Source of the DNA: Verrucomicrobiota bacterium
GTDB taxonomy: Bacteria; Verrucomicrobiota; Verrucomicrobiia; Verrucomicrobiales; DEV007
DNA: 43,350 nt
Direction: 5' to 3'
NCBI GenBank assembly: GCA_030625775.1
Contig: DAOUQC010000038.1
Coordinates: forward strand, 1 to 43,350
The translations under genes were made by a program, and so were the position numbers. This document shows, in pieces, positions 16,198-25,400 of this stretch (positions are counted from its first letter, which is position 1; every line of letters begins with the position of its first letter). Below the pieces are notes generated by a model. The model was not told where the DNA came from. It ran no database searches and saw nothing but the letters and a program-made list of their open reading frames with translations.

Positions 16198-17628
16198 ATG
16201 AGGATGCAATGTCGGCGAAGATTCCTTGGTCTCGCAGTTTGTCTGGCGTCATTATTTTCGGGTTCGGTCTGGCGAGATGCGTCAGCCAAAGAATCCGAAA
16301 AGCTGAATGTTTTGTTCATCGCCATCGATGATCTGAATTGTAGGCTGGGCTGTTATGGCTTTGAGCACATTCAATCGCCGAATATCGATCGACTGGCGAA
16401 GCAGGGGCTTCGATTTGATCGGGCCTACTGCCAGTTTCCTTCTTGTGGTCCGAGCCGGGCTTCTGTGCTGACGGGGTTGCGACCGAATACCACTGGAGTT
16501 CTTCACAACTGCATTCGTTTTCGCGACGTCAGTCCGGATGTTGTCACCTTGCCGCAATTGTTTCGACAGAATGATTATCATGTGGCGCGGGTTGGAAAAA
16601 TCTTTTACCAATCGGTTCCCACTGACATCGGAACCAGTGGGCAGGATGACCCCAATTCATGGGATGAAGTGGTTAATCCCCACGGACGCGATAAGGACGA
16701 AGAGCATTTGCTGACGGTTTATACTCCGGATCTTCCGTTGCCTGATCAGATGTGTTATCTCAAGGCGGAGGGAAGTGACCTCGAACAGACAGACGGGAAG
16801 AGCATCACTGAAACGATTCGATTGCTTGAGGAAAATCAGGACCGCCCCTTCTTCATAGCGGCGGGTTTGTATCGTCCACATATTCCCTATATTGCACCGA
16901 AGAAGTATTTTGATCTTTACGATTTGAATAAAACGCAGCTTCCTGCTTTGCCTGGAAACTACCGTGATCGAGTTCCGGCTGCGGCTCTCGCGTCCACTCC
17001 GGTCTGGCCTAATTTTGGAACGACGGAACGCGAAGCCCGAGAATGCATTCTTGCTTATGATGCCTGTGTTTCTTTTGTCGATGCCCAGGTGGGTCGATTA
17101 CTTGAGGCGCTTGATCGCTTGAAGCTACGCGAACGCACCCTGATCGTTCTTTGGGGGGATCATGGCTATCATCTGGGTGAGCACGGGCTGTGGCGGAAAA
17201 ACTCGCTCTACGAAGAATCTGCGCGCACTCCGCTTATTTTCGCCGGGGCTGGGATTAAACCAAGCGCTGAAGGTTGTTTTCGCCGAGTGGAGTTTGTTGA
17301 CATTTACCCGACGATTGCCGGTCTGGCTGGTTTGAAGGCTCCAGAAAATCTCGAAGGAATCAGTCTCCAGCCACTGTTGGAAAATCCAAAAGCTGTATGG
17401 GAGCGTCCGGCCTACACCCAGGTTCAATTTCGCGAAAATCCGGGTTACTCGGTTCGTTCGGGACGCTGGAATTATGTTGAGTGGGGGAAGGGAGGTCGAG
17501 CAGGTCGTGAGCTTTACGATCAGAATATTGATCTACAGGAATTGAACAACCTGATAGACCAGCCGGATCACGCGGTCGCGCAGAAAAAATTGCAATCCTT
17601 GCTTAGGCAGAAGTTTGGTGGCGAGTAA
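16198..17628 (+). CDS. Secreted sulfatase (iduronate-2-sulfatase-like, formylglycine type)
   Basis: About 476 residues. The N-terminus has a twin-arginine-like RRRFLGLA segment and a hydrophobic core, so export is likely. The sulfatase core has metal ligands in FIAIDDL (Asp44, Asp45), the C-x-P-S-R signature CGPSRASVLTG with Cys83 as the residue converted to formylglycine, and LWGDHGYHLGEHGLW (Asp321, His322). The GYHLGEH arrangement and CGFEH...CQFPSCGPSR spacing are typical of the iduronate-2-sulfatase-like group (S1 family). Several start codons lie in frame (GTG 16192, ATG 16198, ATG 16204); 16198 is about 8 nt from GAAGTGAG. An anaerobic-type maturase or FGE is not in this window. It likely desulfates a marine or host glycan. 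Confidence 0.87.
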   Translation: MRMQCRRRFLGLAVCLASLFSGSVWRDASAKESEKLNVLFIAIDDLNCRLGCYGFEHIQSPNIDRLAKQGLRFDRAYCQFPSCGPSRASVLTGLRPNTTGVLHNCIRFRDVSPDVVTLPQLFRQNDYHVARVGKIFYQSVPTDIGTSGQDDPNSWDEVVNPHGRDKDEEHLLTVYTPDLPLPDQMCYLKAEGSDLEQTDGKSITETIRLLEENQDRPFFIAAGLYRPHIPYIAPKKYFDLYDLNKTQLPALPGNYRDRVPAAALASTPVWPNFGTTEREARECILAYDACVSFVDAQVGRLLEALDRLKLRERTLIVLWGDHGYHLGEHGLWRKNSLYEESARTPLIFAGAGIKPSAEGCFRRVEFVDIYPTIAGLAGLKAPENLEGISLQPLLENPKAVWERPAYTQVQFRENPGYSVRSGRWNYVEWGKGGRAGRELYDQNIDLQELNNLIDQPDHAVAQKKLQSLLRQKFGGE

Positions 17629-17650
17629 GAGGCCATCAAGGGGAGAAAAA

Positions 17651-18055
17651 ACGCATAAAGAGTTCGTTTACGGAATCATGACCACTCGTGGAATTAATGA
17701 TGGGTAGGACACTTTTGGTATTCGATCGGTTCGCAACGATCGCTATAAATACATCCGGAACCTGACCCCGGATATCGAGTTTCAAAATACCTGTATGAAG
17801 TCGCCCGAATTCCTCTCATGGAAAGTCAAAGCGGATGCTGGCGATTCCGATGCGGCAGATAAAATTAAACGTTATCAGGTTCGTGCAGGAGAAGAGCTGT
17901 TTGATATTAATGAAGATCCTTACGAATGGAATAATCGGGCGAATGATCCCAAGCTTGCCTCAATCAAAGCCAAGCTCGGGAAGCAGTTGGAAGCCTGGAT
18001 GAAAGCCAGTGGTGACAAGGGGCAGCAGACCGAGGTGGAGGCTTATGAATATTAG
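17651..18055 (+). pseudogene. Broken second sulfatase (C-terminal third only, in-frame TAG)
   Basis: One frame from about 17651 reads THKEFVYGIMTTRGINDG, then a TAG at 17705-17707, then DTFGIRSVRNDRYKYIRNL, ending with ELFDINEDPYEWNNRAND and a C-terminal QLEAWMKASGDKG. This is the usual end of a secreted sulfatase (FVYGxxTTRGI, YxIRSVRxDRYKYI, ELYDLxxDPxExxNLA). The catalytic N-terminal two thirds and the CxPSR site are missing, and the in-frame TAG breaks the remainder. An ATG at 17795 could start an 86-residue peptide, but that would be only the tail. The fragment is best read as a remnant of a tandem sulfatase duplicate. Confidence 0.75.
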
Positions 18056-18135
18056 GTTCGCAAAAGGCGGAAGAAAAAATAGAGGAATCAGGTGGGGGAT
18101 CGCAACTTTTGCTTTGACTGTCTGTTTTATTATTT

Positions 18136-19191
18136 ATGAAAACACCGATTCAAATTTTAGGCGCTATTTTGTTACTGGTGGGCTTCCAGCCTTGTTCGAT
18201 TGCCCAGGATGCGAAGGGGGTTGAGCGTGTGAAGCGTTTGCTTAAACGATTTCCCGAAGCGGATCTGAATAAGGATGGCAAACTTACCCGGCAAGAGCAG
18301 GAAAAATTCCAGCAGAAGCGGCGGGGCGAGCGATCGGGTAAACAGGCCCTTGCCCCCACGCATAAGGACGTCGCCTATGGGGATCACGAAAAGCAGGCTT
18401 TTGATATCTGGCTGGCCAAGTCCAAAAACGAAAAGCCGACTCCCCTGGTAATTTACATTCATGGAGGTGGATTTCGTGGCGGGGACAAACGTGGAGTGAG
18501 TGGCAAGCTGGTTCAGTCTTATCTGGATCAGGGCATATCTTTTGCTTCGATGAACTATCGGCTCAGCGACGTCGGGCCTTATCCGATCATGATGAATGAC
18601 AGTGCACGTGGCTTGCAGTTCATCCGTTCGAAAGCGAAGCAGTGGAATCTGGATTCAAAACGTGTTGCCTGTTATGGTGGATCGGCCGGGGCAGGCATCT
18701 CTCTCTGGTTGGCTTTTCATGAAGACCTCGCAGATCCGGATAGTAAAGATCCCATCGCTCGTCAGTCGACTCGCATCGTCGCTGCCGGGACTCAGAACGG
18801 GCAGTCGACTTATGATATGAGAACTTTTCGTGAGTGGTTCGGGGTTCCGAATTTGAAACCGGAATCAGCGCTGATTCCTTTTTATGCGATCAATTCGAAA
18901 GAGGACTGGGATAGCGAGCGAGTGAAAAAACTGATGACGGACGCTTCACCAATTTCGCATCTGACGAAGGACGACGTGCCGGTATTTATGACTTATGGCA
19001 AAGGGGATGTTTCGGTTGATGAGAATTCGAGTGGTGGTCTCTGGGTTCACCATGCAAGGTTAGGGATCAAACTCAAGGAGGCGATGGATAAGTTGAGTCT
19101 GGAGTGTCACGTCACCTGGCGCGATCATTCGAGTGAGGAATACAGGGATCTTCACGCTTTCCTCAGCACGAAAGTGAAAGGAGAACAATAG
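18136..19191 (+). CDS. Secreted alpha/beta-hydrolase (esterase) with EF-hand
   Basis: A 351-residue protein with a signal peptide (about 1-24, ending IAQ). Residues 43-54 form a calcium-binding EF-hand loop (DLNKDGKLTRQE, ligands at D43, N45, D47, K49 carbonyl, E54). The hydrolase domain has the oxyanion motif HGGG (109-112), the nucleophile elbow GGSAG with Ser183, a likely acid near Asp291 and a His at 331 or 340. This fits the BD-FAE/hormone-sensitive-lipase-like esterase group common in PVC bacteria, often acting on acetyl or feruloyl esters of polysaccharides. It follows the sulfatase remnant, in line with a glycan-degradation context. The substrate is not known. Confidence 0.82.
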   Translation: MKTPIQILGAILLLVGFQPCSIAQDAKGVERVKRLLKRFPEADLNKDGKLTRQEQEKFQQKRRGERSGKQALAPTHKDVAYGDHEKQAFDIWLAKSKNEKPTPLVIYIHGGGFRGGDKRGVSGKLVQSYLDQGISFASMNYRLSDVGPYPIMMNDSARGLQFIRSKAKQWNLDSKRVACYGGSAGAGISLWLAFHEDLADPDSKDPIARQSTRIVAAGTQNGQSTYDMRTFREWFGVPNLKPESALIPFYAINSKEDWDSERVKKLMTDASPISHLTKDDVPVFMTYGKGDVSVDENSSGGLWVHHARLGIKLKEAMDKLSLECHVTWRDHSSEEYRDLHAFLSTKVKGEQ

Positions 19192-19283
19192 TCGTTGTTT
19201 GTGATGTAAAACGCAATGCCATTGTGTTGGTCTTCGAGGGCAGTTGGATGGATGGACGAATTGGCAATCCATTCTATGCCGAC

Positions 19284-20174
19284 TTAAGCCAGCGTTGCTT
19301 CAAGCAAGCCATATAGCCGATCCACTTCAGCCGCTGTTTCCGCATCAAGGTGAAAACTCACCGGGCCACGAGTGAGGGTGTTTTTGAAAATACCCTGTTT
19401 TTTGAGCAGGTATTTTTCAATCGCAAGGAATCCATCGAGACTGGTTTGCAGGGAAATAAGAGAGGCAATCGGAGTGGATAGACGATAAGCGGCTGCATCG
19501 TCTCCAGCTTCGAGCGCATTCCACAGCGCGACTTGGGCTTTGATGATTTCCGCGCCCGGCATGGTGCCGGCGATGCCACGTCGGTAGCTGTCAACCAGAC
19601 AAATTCCTCCCGAGCCTTCGAAGATGACAGCCTGACCGTCAGTGGCATCACGCAGAGCCGACAGGTTTGGGCCGATGGGTGTGGCCTCGGGTTTGAAATA
19701 TACGCGGTCAGCTCCGAAGTCTTTCAACAGTTGAGCCTGGGTTTGAATTGGTAAAGGCTTGCCTACATAACCGCTCGCATCCTGCACGATGAGAGGAATC
19801 GAGATGGCTTCAATAATCGCGGTAAAATAAGCGACCACTTCTTCACTGCTGAGTGCGGTGGCGACGGGCGGAATTACCATGACGGCAGCGGCCCCCGCAG
19901 ACTCCGCGTGACGGGCATGGCGAATAGCGGTGTGGGTGGATTCGGCACCGACACTGATAACAGCGCCGCCACGATCACCGGCAAACTCACAAGCCTTGTG
20001 GGCAAGTTCGTCACGTTCCTCGCTCGAGAGGCGCAGGGTCTCCGAGACCATCGCCATGGTGATGCCCTGAACGTTATTTTCGAAAAGCCAGTCAATCTCG
20101 GTGGCAAGAGTGTCGAAATCGATTGAAAAATCGTCGTTGTAAGGAGTTTGAAATACGGGGTAGAGGCCTTTCAT
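19284..20174 (-). CDS. Dihydrodipicolinate synthase/N-acetylneuraminate lyase family protein
   Basis: A 296-residue Schiff-base TIM-barrel aldolase of the DHDPS/NAL family (PF00701). It starts MKGLYPVFQTPYNDDFSIDFD as usual. Lys161 in VYFKPEA is the catalytic lysine. The substrate loop GITMAMVSET (37-46) replaces GTTGE, and the Tyr-Asn-x-Pro segment is replaced by QDASGY (131-136). True DapA is therefore unlikely; the family also includes keto-deoxy sugar acid aldolases and dehydratases. It stands alone, convergent with the esterase gene and divergent from the sigma-factor gene. Its neighbourhood of sulfatase and sugar dehydrogenase suggests breakdown of a sugar acid (inference). Confidence 0.82.
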   Translation of the reverse strand: MKGLYPVFQTPYNDDFSIDFDTLATEIDWLFENNVQGITMAMVSETLRLSSEERDELAHKACEFAGDRGGAVISVGAESTHTAIRHARHAESAGAAAVMVIPPVATALSSEEVVAYFTAIIEAISIPLIVQDASGYVGKPLPIQTQAQLLKDFGADRVYFKPEATPIGPNLSALRDATDGQAVIFEGSGGICLVDSYRRGIAGTMPGAEIIKAQVALWNALEAGDDAAAYRLSTPIASLISLQTSLDGFLAIEKYLLKKQGIFKNTLTRGPVSFHLDAETAAEVDRLYGLLEATLA

Positions 20175-20297
20175 ATAAGCGGGAATTGACCATGGTTTGT
20201 CGGAATGTCACGCAGTCGGATGAAAAAATTGTAATTTTTTCCAAAATATGCCCTGATGGATTTGTAGTTTTGGCTATTACCCCGTGAAGAGAGCTTC

Positions 20298-20327
20298 TGT
20301 CTGTTGAAATGTCTGTTGAAAAAAAAA
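20298..20327 (+). repeat. 12-bp tandem duplication and A9 run at the sigma-factor start
   Basis: TGTCTGTTGAAA occurs twice in tandem (20298-20309 and 20310-20321), spanning the ATG at 20309, and the second copy runs into nine A (20319-20327) in codons 4-7 of the sigma-factor gene. The duplication is in frame (4 codons). The A-run could slip. Confidence 0.7.
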
Positions 20328-20851
20328 GCGAGAATGAAGAGGAATTTGTGATGCTGATCACCCGGCATCAATCTGCGCTGACGGGTTTTTTGTACAGCTT
20401 GTTGGGCAATCGCACGGCGGGGGATGAGGTGTTGCAGGAGACTAATCTGGTGTTGTGGAAGAAACGGGGAGATTTTGAGATGGGAACCAATTTTAAAGCC
20501 TGGGCGTTTCGGATTGCCCGTTTTCAGGTGCTGGCTTTTTTGAAGCGGGAAAAAAGGCGGCCGGAATTCACCTTCGATGAAGAGGTGATTGAAAAGCTGG
20601 CAATCGAGGCAGAATCCACTTTTGATAAAAATGATGACAGGGAGCAGGCATTGGACTCTTGTTTGGAAAAGCTTCCGGATGAGGACCGGGAGCTGATTCG
20701 CGATCATTATTTCAGTGGTTTGTCGATGGCTGATCATGCCGAGCAGGCGGGTCGGACGGTGGGGGCTCTACGCCAGGTTTTGTATCGGATTCGCAACGCA
20801 CTGCGTCTCTGCATAGGTAATAGTTTGGGAGCCGAGGAGGTAGAAGTATGA
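20309..20851 (+). CDS. ECF RNA polymerase sigma factor (Rhodopirellula/Verrucomicrobium type)
   Basis: A 180-residue sigma-70 family factor with regions 2 and 4 only. Region 2 shows LITRHQSALTGFLYSLLGNRTAGDEVLQETNLVLWKK-like sequence and NFKAWAFRIARFQVLAF. Region 4 shows LPDEDRELIRDHYFSGLSMADHAEQAGRTVGALRQVLYRIRNALR, a helix-turn-helix for the -35 element. This pattern (LLGNxxxADEVLQETNxVLW, KAWAFxIARFQVL) is that of the Rhodopirellula/Verrucomicrobium sigma subfamily. The stop overlaps the next start as ATGA, so it is coupled to the FecR-domain protein, its likely regulator. It presumably directs transcription of this operon or of related surface-protein operons elsewhere. Confidence 0.9.
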   Translation: MSVEKKSENEEEFVMLITRHQSALTGFLYSLLGNRTAGDEVLQETNLVLWKKRGDFEMGTNFKAWAFRIARFQVLAFLKREKRRPEFTFDEEVIEKLAIEAESTFDKNDDREQALDSCLEKLPDEDRELIRDHYFSGLSMADHAEQAGRTVGALRQVLYRIRNALRLCIGNSLGAEEVEV

Positions 20852-22419
20852 CAACTGTGGATAGAGAAGAGGTAGTGGTTTTGACTGAGGCCCTGATCGA
20901 TGGATCGATCAATGCGGGGGAGTTTGCTCGTCTTGAGCGTTGGCTGAAGGAGGATGAATTGGCCCGGACTTTGTATCTAGAGCATTGTTCGGTGGATGCT
21001 TTGTTGCATTGGCGATGGCAGTCAGAACGAAGCCCACTGGGAGTGGGTGATGCAAAAGAAAGCGAAGAAAAAGTAATTCACTTTCCGGTTTTAAATCACT
21101 TCAGTTGGGCAGGAGCGATGAAAGCGGCAGCAGCGGTTGCGGCACTGTTGTTGGTGGGGGTGTTTTTGACTAACAGGGGAGGGGGGATTGATAGTCAGTT
21201 TGCTGTGATTGAAGCAGCTGAAGGAACGCAGTGGCGGGTGGTGAGTGGTGCAGAGGATCAAACAGGACGTCAGACTTTGTTGGTGACGGAAGGTAATCTT
21301 GAAGTGGTATTTTCCAGTGGTGCACGCGCAATGGTGGAAGGGCCGTCACTGTTTGAAATCCGTGGTGGCAATGAAGCGGTGATGGAGTGGGGCAAGGGTA
21401 GTTTTCAGGTTCCTCGGAAAGCAGTCGGGTATTCGGTGAGCACGCCCTGGGGGAGGGTGATTGATCTGGGAACGGCTTTTGATCTATCAGTTACCAATGA
21501 TGGTCTGGCTGAAGTGAAGGTGACCGAGGGGAAGGTGAGGGTCATTGCGAATGGAGATCGGAAGGAACTGGTGAGTGGTGAGAGTCTGGCAATGAGCCGG
21601 TCCGGCCTGACAAAAAACAAGGGCCTGGTGATGGGCGGGGCGCAATCAGGTGAAATAGACAATCGGAGTAGCTATCAGCAATTGATCCGCAAATCAAAAC
21701 CGGTGGCCTACTGGCCCTTCAATGGCGAAGTTGACTCTTTGATCACTGAAAAGGGGATTGTTAAACTGGTTCCAGGACCGCGTCCGCCCGAGTTTCCACT
21801 GTTTGGCAAATCCAACACAGCGGCATTTTTTGGAGAACAGGGAATGCTGAGAATGCAGGATAGGGGAGAGAACAGTCCCTTTGATTTTAATAATGGTGAC
21901 GAGATATCAATCGAAGCCTGGGTGAACCCCGATAATCAAGTTCATGAGGGAGGCATTGTTTACATAGTAGGCAAAGGCCGGACGGATAACCTGACTTTTC
22001 TCAAGGAAAATCAGAATTTTTCACTGCGCTTGTGGAAGCTGGATGGCCAGATGAAAGCCACCTTTTTGTTTCGCAGTGCGCCAGACGGTGGGTGGGAGGG
22101 GGACTATCATCGCTGGACGACTTTGCAGGGGTTTGTACCCGGTGACGGATGGCATCATGTTGCGGCTACTTATCGTTACGGGGATCCATCAAGCATTAGA
22201 ACTTATCAGGATGGGGAGCTGATGCCGGGTGAATGGGATATGGGCGGAGCATCAGGCCGACGACCGGTGGTGGATGACGATGAATTGTGGTTGGGGGCGG
22301 CCAAGGGTGGAGCGCAGGGAAATAAATTTACCGGCATGGTCGATGAGGTGGCAATTTATAGAAAAGTTCTGACGCCGGAACAGATTTTGCAGCGGGTGAA
22401 GAAGAGGGAGCAAAAATAA
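20848..22419 (+). CDS. FecR-domain/LamG-domain membrane protein (sigma-factor regulator)
   Basis: A 523-residue protein. Residues 1-60 form a cytoplasmic helical part (ALIDGSINAGEFARLERWLKEDELARTLYLEH), the usual N-terminus of PVC FecR-like anti-sigma proteins. One membrane helix lies at about 91-109. A periplasmic FecR domain (about 118-250) contains LVTEGNLEVVFSSGARAMVEGP, VSTPWGRVIDLGTAFDLSV and VTEGKVRV. A LamG/concanavalin-like domain (about 280-515) has PVAYWPFNG, FDFNNGDEISIEAWV, DGWHHVAATY and FTGMVDEVAIYRKVLTPEQI. It is expected to sense a periplasmic signal and control the overlapping sigma factor. The LamG domain is strikingly similar to the one in the next gene. Confidence 0.87.
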   Translation: MTTVDREEVVVLTEALIDGSINAGEFARLERWLKEDELARTLYLEHCSVDALLHWRWQSERSPLGVGDAKESEEKVIHFPVLNHFSWAGAMKAAAAVAALLLVGVFLTNRGGGIDSQFAVIEAAEGTQWRVVSGAEDQTGRQTLLVTEGNLEVVFSSGARAMVEGPSLFEIRGGNEAVMEWGKGSFQVPRKAVGYSVSTPWGRVIDLGTAFDLSVTNDGLAEVKVTEGKVRVIANGDRKELVSGESLAMSRSGLTKNKGLVMGGAQSGEIDNRSSYQQLIRKSKPVAYWPFNGEVDSLITEKGIVKLVPGPRPPEFPLFGKSNTAAFFGEQGMLRMQDRGENSPFDFNNGDEISIEAWVNPDNQVHEGGIVYIVGKGRTDNLTFLKENQNFSLRLWKLDGQMKATFLFRSAPDGGWEGDYHRWTTLQGFVPGDGWHHVAATYRYGDPSSIRTYQDGELMPGEWDMGGASGRRPVVDDDELWLGAAKGGAQGNKFTGMVDEVAIYRKVLTPEQILQRVKKREQK

Positions 22420-22446
22420 TACAATTTAAACTGACAAAAAATCCTT

Positions 22447-25400
22447 ATGAAAAAAACAAGTATCATTATTTTGAGTCTGGGCATCAGCCTGACTCAGGCG
22501 GCTGAGAAAAAGACGCTGACTTATCATGAGCAGGTTCGCAGTGAACTTCCGGTGGCTCACTGGAGTTTTGACGGCAAGAAGCCCGTAATGGGAACAGTGC
22601 AGGGTAAAATGAAACTTGGCGAAGCAGGCCCTGGCAAGAAAGATTCCAAGATGTTTCAAGGGGAGAACAAGGCGGCCAGGTTTGAATTTTTGAAGACTGG
22701 AGCGTTTGTGCGTTTGAAGGATGTGGGGCCTGGCAGTCAGTTCGATTTTGACAACGGAGATCCGATTACGATCGAGGCCTGGGTCAAACCTGACAAAGGC
22801 GGTGGAGCGATGGTGATTCTGAGTAAGGGGCGCACGGGGAATTCCGGAGTCGCGGGCAGTAATCAGAACTATGCCTTTCGGGTGATCGGGAGTGGCAAGG
22901 GGTATCGGCTCGGGTTTCTGTTTCGCAGCCGCAAGGAAAATGACCAACCGGAAGGTTGGCACCGCTGGACTTCGACGGCGGATTTTATGCCGGACGGGAG
23001 ATGGCACCATGTGGCGCTGACTTACACTTTTGGAAAACCAAAAAGCATCCTGGGTTTTGTGGACGGAGAGGCGACGAAGGGGAAATGGGATATGGACGGT
23101 GAGACCACCCGTCCACCGGTGGTGGATAATGACGAGCTGTGGGTGGGATCTGCTCAAAAAGCGGGTGAGAGTTCAAGTTATAAAGGTTTGATGGATGAAG
23201 TGGCACTTTATCGCCGGGCTTTTACCGAGGAGCAATTGGCCACTCGTTATTCTGTGGAGCCGTATCAGCCCAAGGTGGACCGTTCGACTTTGAAGCCTGG
23301 CAAGGTGAAGGTGGAGATTGTTGAAAATCTGAGCAAGGGCAACAGCTGGCCTCGTTATTTTGCCAAGCCTGCCATGGTGTATCAGGATGACTCCTTTGCT
23401 TTTTTCCAGGTGCCGCATAAGTACAATGAAAAAGGACTGCGGGAGGATTGGAGCACACCGCTGTTATTCAGAGCGACTGCGGAGATTGTTTTAAAAGAGG
23501 GAGAAAACAATATTTTGTTGAGAACGCGTGGTGCCGGACGTTTGTGGATGGATGGCAAAAAAATTGCCGAAATTATTTTTGCCAAAGGTGGGGGAGGTGC
23601 ACACAACGAGGTGTCTGAGATGCCCAAAGCGGTGGCGGCAAACCTTCGCCGTATGGCGATGGGGGATCGTCAAAGTCTGGTGAAAATCAAAGGGGATGGA
23701 AAGCCGCACCTCTTTGTTTTAGAAATGATCGCGGGTAGCAGTGGGCGCAGGCCGACTCTGGGCGAGACATCAGTGAGTGTTTCCCATGGAGGTGAAAAAC
23801 TTGTGTTAATGTCTCCGAAAGTCAGGATGGAACTCGGGGATGAGGGGTGGAATCAATTTCGCAGGGAAAGGGATGATTTTTATCGCCAGTTGGATACAAA
23901 GAATCGGCAGGCATTGAAGGCCAACGATCAGGATTACTGGAAGCATCGCCATGATCTGGCGCAGCAGGTGATAAGCAAAAAGAAAACGGCGGATCCGGGA
24001 AACAAGGTAGGCAAGTTTCCGGTGAATAATAAAATCGATCGCTTTCTGGCATTGAGCTGGGTGAAGGAAATAGAAGCAGCTAAAAAAAGTTCAGTCGCCG
24101 GTGGAGTGGATTATATCAAGGATGTGAAACCGATACTGGCTGACCAGTGTTTCCGCTGTCACGCGAAGAAGACCAAGGGCGGCTTGCGTTTGGATGGCCG
24201 TGTGGCTGCTTTAAAAGGTGGCGATTCGGAATATCCCGCCTTTGTGCCTGGGAAGCCTGATAAAAGTTATTTGCTGGAGTTGATTGATCCGGTGATCGCC
24301 GAGGATGATATCATGCCGCCCAAGGGAGATCCATTGAGCAAGGAGCAGCGCGAGATTTTGAAGAAGTGGATTGCCCAGGGCGCCAACTATGCATCGGGAA
24401 GTGGGAAAATCGAATTGAGCAAGCGCACCACTGATCTTGAGTTTTTACGTCGGGCCAGTCTGGATACAGTGGGAGTGATTCCCTCTGCAGATGAAATCAC
24501 CGCTTATATGAAAGCCTCTGTATCTGAGCGCAGGTCTAAGGCGATCGAACGATTGCTGGCCGATGAACGCTGGGCGGATCACTGGGTTTCCTACTGGCAG
24601 GATGTGCTGGCTGAGAATCCGAATATCCTGAAAGGGAAGCTGAACAATACCGGAGCGTTTCGTTTCTGGATTCATGAAGCGCTGCAGGACAACCTGCCGA
24701 TGGATCGCTTCGTGACCGAATTGGTGATGATGGAGGGAAGTCAGATGGAAGGTGGTCCTGCCGGTTTCGGGATGGCGTCTCAGAATGACGCGCCGATGGC
24801 GGCCAAGACCCACGTGTTGGGAACGGCTTTTCTCGGAATAGAAATGAAATGCGCCCGTTGTCATGACGCGCCTTATCACGAAACCAAACAAATGCAGTTG
24901 TTCGAGATGGCGGCGATGTTGAATCGAGGAATCCTTACCTTGCCCAAAACATCCACTGTGCCTGCATCGACTTTCGCCGGGCGCAAACCATTGATTGTTT
25001 CCGCAATGAAGCCCGGGGACAAGATTGAGCCGGCGTGGTCTTTTCCTGGAGTGATGAAGGAAAAAGCTCTGGCTGATTGGGTAGTGGCTAATAAGAGTGA
25101 TCACAGGGAAAAATTGGCGGCGTTGATCACTTCACCGAGCAATGATCGTTTTGCGCAGGTGATGGTGAACCGGATGTGGAAACAGTTGATGGGAGCTGGG
25201 TTTGTAGAGCCAGTGGACGACTGGGAGGCGACTCCACCGGTGTATCCGGAACTGCTGAACTGGTTGGCGGACGAGTTTGTGTCGAGCGGTTATGATATGA
25301 AAGCTCTGACACGTTTGATTTTGAATTCGAATGCTTACCAGAGAAAGGCGCGAGTATTGAATGCCGGTGAGTCACCGAACTTCGCCGCTCCTGTTCAACG

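Noticed and set aside
17705-17707. TAG in the sulfatase fragment as a recoded (pyrrolysine) codon
   Set aside because: The N-terminal catalytic part is missing anyway, and no pyrrolysine genes or MttB-type enzyme are in the window. Pseudogene decay is the simpler reading.
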